From Akkermansiaceae bacterium (GTDB lineage: Bacteria > Verrucomicrobiota > Verrucomicrobiia > Verrucomicrobiales > Akkermansiaceae), in contig JALOTR010000184.1 in assembly GCA_025457805.1 (NCBI GenBank), forward strand, positions 916 to 7,165: a stretch of 6,250 nt of DNA, given 5' to 3'. The notes under the pieces were generated by a model. That model saw only the letters and a program-made list of their open reading frames with translations. It ran no database searches and was not told where the DNA came from. A program made the position numbers and the translations under genes. This document shows, piece by piece, positions 1-5,227 of the stretch. Numbering within the stretch: position 1 is the first letter of the stretch; each line of letters starts with the position of its first letter.

Positions 1-338
1 CCGGAGGTCATGCCGGTGAGGCGCTCGCCTTGGCCCTTGAGCCAGCCATTGAGGTCTTCCTTGAAACGTTTTTGCAGCTCCGGCTTGTAGTCGAAGAGAT
101 CCATCTGCGAGGGCGCGCCGATGAGGGAGATATAAATCACGCGTTTCGCCTTGGGCGCGATCTGCGGCACGTTGGCGCCGAAGTTGGCAAGGGCATCTGC
201 GGCCGAGCTTCCCTGGCGGCCTAACAACGAGGCGAGTGCTGCCATGCCGAGTCCGGTGCCGGACTTGCGGAAGAAATGCCGGCGGCTGTATGCGGCATTG
301 TGGAACTCCAAAGGATTCATTTCGTCGGGTGCATTCAT
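1..338 (-). CDS. DUF1501 family protein with Tat signal, N-terminal part only (runs off left edge)
   Basis: Reading leftward from the ATG at 338-336 gives 112 residues before the window edge, with no stop codon. The N-terminus carries a twin-arginine signal. S18-R19-R20-H21-F22-F23-R24-K25 is followed by a hydrophobic stretch (about residues 26-40, rich in G, A and L) and a short SSAADA region, so export of the folded protein to the periplasm by Tat is predicted. Residues 65-90 (KRVIYISLIGAPSQMDLFDY and onward) match the conserved start of DUF1501 proteins, which belong to the alkaline-phosphatase-like superfamily. Most relatives read GGPS where this protein has GAPS. Family members are usually about 400-500 residues, so roughly three quarters of the protein lies outside. 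The ATG is 6 bases after the stop of the PSD1 gene, which suggests translational coupling. A second in-frame ATG at 320-318 is possible, because neither start has a clear Shine-Dalgarno sequence and both keep the whole Tat motif. The function of the family is unproven. Confidence 0.9.
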   Translation of the reverse strand, partial: MNAPDEMNPLEFHNAAYSRRHFFRKSGTGLGMAALASLLGRQGSSAADALANFGANVPQIAPKAKRVIYISLIGAPSQMDLFDYKPELQKRFKEDLNGWLKGQGERLTGMTS

Positions 339-344
339 CGCGGT

Positions 345-3300
345 TCAGCGGGTGATGGTTTCATCGAGGTTGAGGACCTGGCTGGCGACCAGCGACCATG
401 CGGCGAGTTCGGAAGCATCGAGGTCCTGGGGCGGGGCTTTTTCGCCGGTGGTGATGAGTTTCTTCGCGTCCTCCGGATTGGCGCGGAAGGCGGCGAGTGA
501 CTTATCGAGGGATTTTTTCACAATCTCGCGCTCCTCCGCATCGAAGCTGCGGCCGATCATGCGGAGGGTGATGGTGTCCAGGCGGAGGTTGAAATCCGAG
601 CCTGCCTTGAGGGCATGGACCGCCATTTCGCGGGAGGCTTCCACGAATTGGGGATCGTTGAGCAACACGAGCGCTTGGAGTGGCGTGTTGGTGCGATCGC
701 GGCGGACGCAGAACACCTCGCGCGTCGGGGCGTTGAAAATTTCCAACGATGGCGGAGCGGCGGTGCGTTTCCACATCGTGTAGAGCGAGCGGCGATAGAG
801 CGCCTCGCCGCTGTCCTGGCGGTAGTTTTTCGTGTTCGACTGTGGCATGGCCACGGCCTCCCAGATGCCTTCCGGCTGGTAGGGTTTCACAGAGGGTCCG
901 CCGATTTTGTTGGCGAGCAAGCCGGACGAGGCGAGGGCGAGATCGCGGATTTGTTCGGCATCCAGGCGGTGGCGCGGGCCGCGGGCGAGGAGGCGGTTGG
1001 CGGGGTCTTTTTCGAGTTTTTCCGGAGGGACCACGCCGGACTGGCGGTAGGCGGCGGAGGTGACGATGAGCTTGAGCATGTGGCGGTAGTTCCACTTGGA
1101 ATCGACAAACTCGGCGGCGAGCCAATCCAACAACTTCGGATGGCTGGGGCGGGCTCCCATGATGCCGAAGTCGTCATTGGTTTCCACGATGCCGGTGCCG
1201 AAGAAGTAATACCAGGTGCGGTTCATGGTCACGCGGGCGGGAAGCGGGTTGGCGGGGTCGTTGAGCCATTGGGCAAGGCCGAGGCGGTTCTTCGGCGCAT
1301 CCGGGGCCATCGGCGGCAGGACGGCGGGGGTGGCGGGCCCGACCTTCTCGCCCTTGTCGGTGTAAACGCCGCGGGTGAGGACGTGGGCGTAGGGTTCTGT
1401 CTTTTTCTCCTCCATCACGAGGCTCACGGAACCGCGTTTGCGGAGCTCGGCTTGCTCGGTGCTGAGCTTGTCGAGGCGGGTGCGAAGATCGCGCGACGGG
1501 GCATCCACACTGGCGAGGTAGTGTTTGAAAAGAGCCTCAATCTGTTCCTTGCCGCGTTGCTCGGCGGGGGTGGCGAGGATTTGCTGGAGCAGGCTGTTTT
1601 GGGCGAGGGAGGAAATTTCTCCGGGATTGAGCAGCCTGCGGTAGAGGCGGAAATCCTGGAGGGCGACCTTGCCGCCACGGAGCTTGGAATCGTTGTTATG
1701 CCGCGCGCCGAGGCGCAGCGGGACCGGCGTCTCGATGGTGCCGCCCACGGTGTTGGGATCGGTGCCTGATTTGACTTTTTCGCCATTGATATAAATCGCC
1801 CCTGCCTGGTGGCCGGAGGTGGAGCCATCGAAGGTGAACATCACATGATGCCACTCGCCGGGCTTGAGCGGGGTGGGGGCGGTGGTTTTGTTGGCAGCCT
1901 TGTCCCAGCTATCGATGACATGCGTGGCGGGTGCGCCATCGACCAGGTAAATGTCCCAGCCGCGGAAGGCTTGGGAGGGATCCATGCGGGCGATGACGGC
2001 TCCGGTGGGTTTGCCTTCGATGCGGATGAAGCCGCCGTAAGTGACGCGATCGGCGCGGGAGAAACTGCCGATATCGCCGAGTTCGACCTGGCCATCGCTC
2101 ACGACGGGAGCCTTGCCGAGTGGGCCATCGATGCGGGAAAGCGAGCTGTTCCACTCACGCGGTTGGCCATCGACAAATCCGCGGATCGGGCCATCGGAAG
2201 TGGCGAGGGGAAGATGAATCGACAGGGTGGAGTCAATTTCCGGAGCCGGGGCGAGGGTGGCATTGGCGAGCCATGCATCGAAGTCCGGACGGGCTGCCTT
2301 GCTGCGTGCGGCGATTTGTTTTTTGGCATCCTCGATCTCGCGGTTCAGGCTTGCCCAGCGCTCGCGATCCTCGACGAGTGGCACGAAAACATTGGGCGGG
2401 TGCTCGGCGTTGTTGCCATCGAGCGGCGACATGGGAGTGTTTCGGAAAAATGCGGTGAGCGAGTAAAACTCCTTGGTGGAAACAGGATCGAATTTGTGAT
2501 CGTGACAAGCCGCGCATCCGGTGGTGAGGCCGAGCCAGATGGCGGAGACGGTTTCCACCCGATCCTTGGCATAGATGGCCTCGTATTCCTCACCGATGGC
2601 TCCGCCCTCGCCGGTGGTGGCGAGGCAGCGGGAGAAGCCGGTGGCGACGTGTTGGTCGAGCGTACGGTTGGGCAGGAGGTCGCCGGCGATTTGCTCGGTG
2701 GTGAATTGGTCCCACGGCAGGTTGTTTTGGACGGCGCGGATGACCCAGTCGCGGTAGGGCCAGATGGCGCGGTAGTTATCGATGTGGATGCCGTGGGTGT
2801 CCGCATAGCGGGCGGCATCCAGCCAGTGGCGGGCGAAGTGCTCGGCGCTGGCGGGCGTGGCGAGGAGTTGATCGGCGGCTTTGTCGATCGCGGCTTTGGG
2901 ATCGGCGGCGTGGGATTTGAGGAAGGCATCGAGATCCGCCGGTGACGGGGGCAGGCCGGTGATGTCGAGATGCATGCGGCGGTAAAAACGCGCGGGGCTT
3001 TCCTCGGGATTGGGCTTGAAACCGGTGGCATCGAGTTTTTCCGCGATGAAGTGGTCGATGGGATTGGCGGCCCAATCTTTTCCAACTTCGGGGACAGCGG
3101 GTTTTTTCACCGGTGCAAACGACCAGTGGGGTTCGTACTCCGCGCCTTGTTCGATCCAGCGCTCGATGAGGGCGATGTGTTCCGGCTTGAGCTGCTTGTG
3201 GCTCTTGGGCGGCGGCATGATGACGTCCGGATCCGCCGATTTCATCAGGGAAACGATCAATGATTCCTCAGGCTTGCCCTTGATGATCACCGGGCGGCCA

Positions 3301-3587
3301 TCATCGCGGAGGACGAAGGCATCTTCCACGCGGTCCAGCCGCAGCGGGGCGCTTTTGGGTTCGCGGGTTCCGGAATCCGGGCCGTGGCAGTGATAACAAT
3401 ACTCCGAGAGCACCGGCTGGATGTGCTCGTTAAAGGACACCGTTTCGGGCAGAACCATGGGTGCCGCAGCCTTCGCCTCCACCTCCGCGTCTGGCGACTT
3501 GGGGGCGACGGTGGATTTTCCCGCAGGGGAATCGCACCCTGTGAAGAGGATGGCAGAGCCGAGGAGGATGGATAGGCGGAGTTTCAT
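345..3587 (-). CDS. PSD1-type predicted c-type cytochrome lipoprotein (PSCyt1 - DUF1549 - LamG-like - DUF1553)
   Basis: This is a 1080-residue protein. Residues 1-18 form a lipoprotein signal ending in L-F-T-G-C18. The Phe at -3 is not classical, but the charged start, hydrophobic core and Gly-Cys fit. A low-complexity linker (about 19-48) follows. The PSCyt1 domain (about 50-125) has a CYHCH haem motif (C64, C67, H68) and a distal IMPPP segment with M124 as a possible axial ligand. DUF1549 (about 173-385) contains a second CxxCH, CAACH (C358, C361, H362). A concanavalin/LamG-like module spans about 455-660, with GEWHHVMFTFDG and the AIYINGEKV strand typical of that fold. DUF1553 occupies about 766-1030 and includes TMNRTWYYFFGTGIV, HPKLLDWLAAEFV and RRDRTNTPLQALVLLNDPQF. 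The length is normal for the family. The ATG at 3587 is chosen because it supplies the signal peptide, although no Shine-Dalgarno precedes it. The DUF1501 gene follows after 6 bases, the usual partner in Planctomycetes and Verrucomicrobia. The family's function is not established. An envelope redox or polymer-binding role is inference. Confidence 0.93.
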   Translation of the reverse strand: MKLRLSILLGSAILFTGCDSPAGKSTVAPKSPDAEVEAKAAAPMVLPETVSFNEHIQPVLSEYCYHCHGPDSGTREPKSAPLRLDRVEDAFVLRDDGRPVIIKGKPEESLIVSLMKSADPDVIMPPPKSHKQLKPEHIALIERWIEQGAEYEPHWSFAPVKKPAVPEVGKDWAANPIDHFIAEKLDATGFKPNPEESPARFYRRMHLDITGLPPSPADLDAFLKSHAADPKAAIDKAADQLLATPASAEHFARHWLDAARYADTHGIHIDNYRAIWPYRDWVIRAVQNNLPWDQFTTEQIAGDLLPNRTLDQHVATGFSRCLATTGEGGAIGEEYEAIYAKDRVETVSAIWLGLTTGCAACHDHKFDPVSTKEFYSLTAFFRNTPMSPLDGNNAEHPPNVFVPLVEDRERWASLNREIEDAKKQIAARSKAARPDFDAWLANATLAPAPEIDSTLSIHLPLATSDGPIRGFVDGQPREWNSSLSRIDGPLGKAPVVSDGQVELGDIGSFSRADRVTYGGFIRIEGKPTGAVIARMDPSQAFRGWDIYLVDGAPATHVIDSWDKAANKTTAPTPLKPGEWHHVMFTFDGSTSGHQAGAIYINGEKVKSGTDPNTVGGTIETPVPLRLGARHNNDSKLRGGKVALQDFRLYRRLLNPGEISSLAQNSLLQQILATPAEQRGKEQIEALFKHYLASVDAPSRDLRTRLDKLSTEQAELRKRGSVSLVMEEKKTEPYAHVLTRGVYTDKGEKVGPATPAVLPPMAPDAPKNRLGLAQWLNDPANPLPARVTMNRTWYYFFGTGIVETNDDFGIMGARPSHPKLLDWLAAEFVDSKWNYRHMLKLIVTSAAYRQSGVVPPEKLEKDPANRLLARGPRHRLDAEQIRDLALASSGLLANKIGGPSVKPYQPEGIWEAVAMPQSNTKNYRQDSGEALYRRSLYTMWKRTAAPPSLEIFNAPTREVFCVRRDRTNTPLQALVLLNDPQFVEASREMAVHALKAGSDFNLRLDTITLRMIGRSFDAEEREIVKKSLDKSLAAFRANPEDAKKLITTGEKAPPQDLDASELAAWSLVASQVLNLDETITR
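1608..2225 (-). other. LamG/concanavalin A-like domain inside the PSD1 protein (about residues 455-660)
   Basis: This segment encodes a beta-rich module between DUF1549 and DUF1553. Visible landmarks are the SIHLPLATSDG start, the YGGFIRIEG strand, the GEWHHVMFTFDG motif at about 577-588, the INGEKVKSGT hairpin at about 600-609, PLRLGARHNND at about 623-632 and the closing VALQDFRLYRRLLNPGEI at about 641-658. These are the usual strand signatures of the Laminin_G_3/concanavalin superfamily, whose members often bind glycans. The module is flanked by charged, probably helical segments (about 405-430 and 698-730). It therefore appears to be inserted in the helical linker that joins DUF1549 to DUF1553 in simpler relatives. 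The boundaries are approximate and ligand binding is inference. Confidence 0.75.
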
Positions 3588-3628
3588 GCGGATGGGAAAA
3601 GCCCGGTGTTTACGCCTAGGGTCGGCGG

Positions 3629-3637
3629 ATTTTATCA
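3629..3637 (-). promoter_or_regulatory. Candidate extended -10 promoter for the PSD1-DUF1501 pair
   Basis: Read on the minus strand, the short gap after the GH1 stop contains TGATAAAAT. The TAAAAT hexamer matches the sigma-70 -10 consensus at five of six positions and carries the extended -10 TGn directly upstream. No good -35 lies 16-18 bases further up, which is tolerated by extended -10 promoters. Transcription would start near 3622, giving a leader of about 35 bases before the PSD1 ATG. The position just after the GH1 stop (3644-3642) suggests a separate transcription unit, although readthrough from GH1 is also possible across only 54 bases. Confidence 0.4.
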
Positions 3638-3641
3638 GGAT

Positions 3642-5033
3642 TCAAGTTGCTTGAGATATAGATGAACCATTGGACTGGATAACATCGCGATACCAATGAG
3701 CGGATTGCTTGAGGGTGCGGCGCTGGGTTTCATAGTCCACATGGATCAGTCCGAAGCGTTGTTTGTAGCCTTCCGCCCACTCAAAATTGTCCATGATCGA
3801 CCAGTGGAAATACCCTCGTACGTCGGCTCCTTCCTCGATGGCGCGGCTGAGGGCGCTCAGGTAACGGGCGAGGAAATCGATGCGCTGGGGATCGGCCACC
3901 GTGCCATCGCTGGCGGGCCAGTCTGAGAGCGAAATGCCGTTTTCCGTGATGATGACCGGAAGCTTATATCTCTCATGGAGAAACTTCGGCCCCCAGCGCA
4001 GACTTTCCGGGACCACGTTCCATTTGAAGGCGGTGAGCGCCGTGCTCATGGGATGGGGGACGCGGACGGGTTTGCCATCGGCGTCGGCCCCGATCAGCGT
4101 GCCGGAATAGATATTGGCCCCATAGAAATCAATGGGTTGCGAGATGATTTCCATGTCTCCCTGGGCGATGGGCGGCATTGCGGACCCGGCCGCGACCAGG
4201 CCGTCTTCCGGGTATTTCCCAAAAACCACCGGATCGCCCCACCAGGTGTTGGACCAAATGTTGGCGGGCATGCCCATCGACGAGGCATCGCCACCGCTGA
4301 CCGAGGCCATCGAGGCGCGGGCTGCCGCCACATCTGCGGCGGTCGGGCTTGCCGGGACCGAAGTCACGCCTACCGGGGCCCAACCAATGATGGCAGGTTT
4401 GGTGGCGTGGGCGCGCAGCACCTGCACCGCCTTGCCGTGGGCAAGCAGGACGTGGTGACCGGCGCGCAGGCATTCCGCGTGGCCGAGCCTGAGGCCTGGG
4501 GCATTGGTGCCGATGGCATGGCCGAAGCCGATGAAACACTGCGGCTCGTTGAGCGTGATCCAGTGCTGGACCCGATCAGACAGGCGCTCCACCACCACCC
4601 GGGTGTAATCGGCAAACCAATCCGCACTGTCCCGATTCAACCAACCCCCACGGCAGAAAAGTTCGTAGGGGAAATCCCAGTGAAACAAGGTCGCCCAGGG
4701 GCGGATGCCAGCGGCGCAGATTTCATCCACCAAGCGGTCGTAAAAATCCAGCCCCACAGCGTTCACCGCGCCCGTTCCCGCCGGGATGACACGCGGCCAA
4801 CTGACGGAAAACCGATACGCCTGCGCACCGATTTCCCGCATCAGGCCCACATCTTCGCGATAGCGGTGGTAGTGGTCGCAGGCGACATCGCCCGTGTGGC
4901 CATCGAGCACCTTGCCGGGCTGTTTGGAGAACATGTCCCACACACTCGCACCCTTGCCATCCGCCGCCGCCGCGCCCTCGATCTGATACGCCGCCGCCGC
5001 GACTCCCCATGTGAAAGTTTCCGGAAATGCCAT
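3642..5033 (-). CDS. GH1 family beta-glucosidase
   Basis: This 463-residue glycoside hydrolase family 1 enzyme is a retaining enzyme that hydrolyses beta-glucosides, and often beta-galactosides, from the non-reducing end. It is a single TIM barrel of normal length (family about 440-480). The N-terminus FTWGVAAAAYQIEGA carries the sugar-binding Q17. H118-W119 lie in LFHWD, the acid/base E163 is in TLNEP, and N307 and Y309 are in FYGANIYS. The nucleophile E364 is in IITENG, and W411, E418 and W419 are in HWSIMDNFEWAEGY. All the expected catalytic residues are present. There is no signal peptide, so the enzyme should be cytoplasmic. I chose ATG 5033 because the conserved sequence starts immediately after it and a weak AGGG lies 8 bases upstream. 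The open frame extends back to ATG 5165, but the extra 44 residues are Cys/Gly/Arg-rich and not family-like. It is divergent from the GH63-like gene and 54 bases upstream of PSD1. Exact substrate preference cannot be read from the sequence. Confidence 0.96.
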   Translation of the reverse strand: MAFPETFTWGVAAAAYQIEGAAAADGKGASVWDMFSKQPGKVLDGHTGDVACDHYHRYREDVGLMREIGAQAYRFSVSWPRVIPAGTGAVNAVGLDFYDRLVDEICAAGIRPWATLFHWDFPYELFCRGGWLNRDSADWFADYTRVVVERLSDRVQHWITLNEPQCFIGFGHAIGTNAPGLRLGHAECLRAGHHVLLAHGKAVQVLRAHATKPAIIGWAPVGVTSVPASPTAADVAAARASMASVSGGDASSMGMPANIWSNTWWGDPVVFGKYPEDGLVAAGSAMPPIAQGDMEIISQPIDFYGANIYSGTLIGADADGKPVRVPHPMSTALTAFKWNVVPESLRWGPKFLHERYKLPVIITENGISLSDWPASDGTVADPQRIDFLARYLSALSRAIEEGADVRGYFHWSIMDNFEWAEGYKQRFGLIHVDYETQRRTLKQSAHWYRDVIQSNGSSISQAT

Positions 5034-5108
5034 GATCCCAACCCTGCCGCCCCCGCTTCCCCGCGTCAATGCACACCCGCCGCAAGCAAAAATCATGCAG
5101 TTTGTGTC

Positions 5109-5124
5109 TGAAACAATTTGAAAC
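5109..5124. repeat. Phased direct repeat TGAAAC-aatt-TGAAAC (possible operator)
   Basis: Two exact copies of TGAAAC (5109-5114 and 5119-5124) are separated by AATT, giving a repeat period of 10 bases, about one helical turn. The repeat lies 76 bases upstream of the GH1 start and 104 bases upstream of the GH63-like start. Direct repeats with one-turn spacing are typical of sites for AraC-type or response-regulator proteins. A six-base repeat can also arise by chance, and no regulator gene is in the window. Confidence 0.3.
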
Positions 5125-5189
5125 CGCGCTCGAATGGTCTCTGGGCGTAGTAATCTGCTAATCAACCACTTGCAATCGTCACGTTGATT

Positions 5190-5220
5190 TTGACATCCTC
5201 CGCACGGTATCTGCTAGACT
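5190..5220 (+). promoter_or_regulatory. Candidate sigma-70 promoter of the GH63-like gene, predicted leaderless start
   Basis: A perfect -35 hexamer TTGACA sits at 5190-5195. An extended -10, TGC followed by TAGACT (four of six matches), sits at 5212-5220. The spacer is 19 bases, two longer than ideal, which the TGn element could offset. The -10 ends 7 bases before the ATG at 5228, so transcription would begin at or within a base of the start codon. No Shine-Dalgarno exists in that interval (GGCCGGG), consistent with a leaderless transcript. Confidence 0.45.
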
Positions 5221-5227
5221 GGCCGGG

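Larger units (their letters stand above)
5034..5227. other. Divergent intergenic region between the GH1 and GH63-like genes
   Basis: These 194 bases separate two oppositely oriented glycosidase genes, so both promoters should lie here. The GH63-like side has a TTGACA and extended -10 pair directly before its ATG. On the GH1 side (5034-5100) the DNA is very GC-rich, and I could not pick a convincing promoter. The more AT-rich stretch around 5085-5125 is the most likely place for one. It also contains the phased TGAAAC direct repeat. The open reading frames that cross this region are extensions of, or shadows to, the neighbouring genes, and none has a recognisable domain. Confidence 0.6.

Noticed and set aside
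615..1769. 384-residue plus-strand open frame opposite the PSD1 gene
   Set aside because: It is antisense to well-conserved DUF1553 sequence, has a Gly/Val/Glu-rich composition with no domain, and long antisense frames are expected in GC-rich DNA.
1809..2945. 378-residue plus-strand open frame opposite the PSD1 gene
   Set aside because: It shadows the LamG and DUF1549 regions, is low in complexity (runs of Gly, Ala, Asp, Val), and has no recognisable motif.
3613..3627. Small inverted repeat CGCC-tagggtc-GGCG between GH1 and PSD1
   Set aside because: The stem is only 4 base pairs and no U-run follows on the minus strand, so it does not support a terminator.
5034..5100. Possible GH1 promoter (TTGTTT and CATGAT-like hexamers on the minus strand)
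   Set aside because: The spacing between the hexamers is only 13 bases and neither matches well, so no specific site is called.
3975..5111. 378-residue plus-strand open frame opposite GH1
   Set aside because: It is antisense to an intact GH1 enzyme with all catalytic residues, and its translation has no recognisable fold.
5034..5165. N-terminal extension of GH1 back to ATG 5165
   Set aside because: The 44 extra residues have no GH1 similarity and are not a signal peptide. The conserved family start begins right at ATG 5033.
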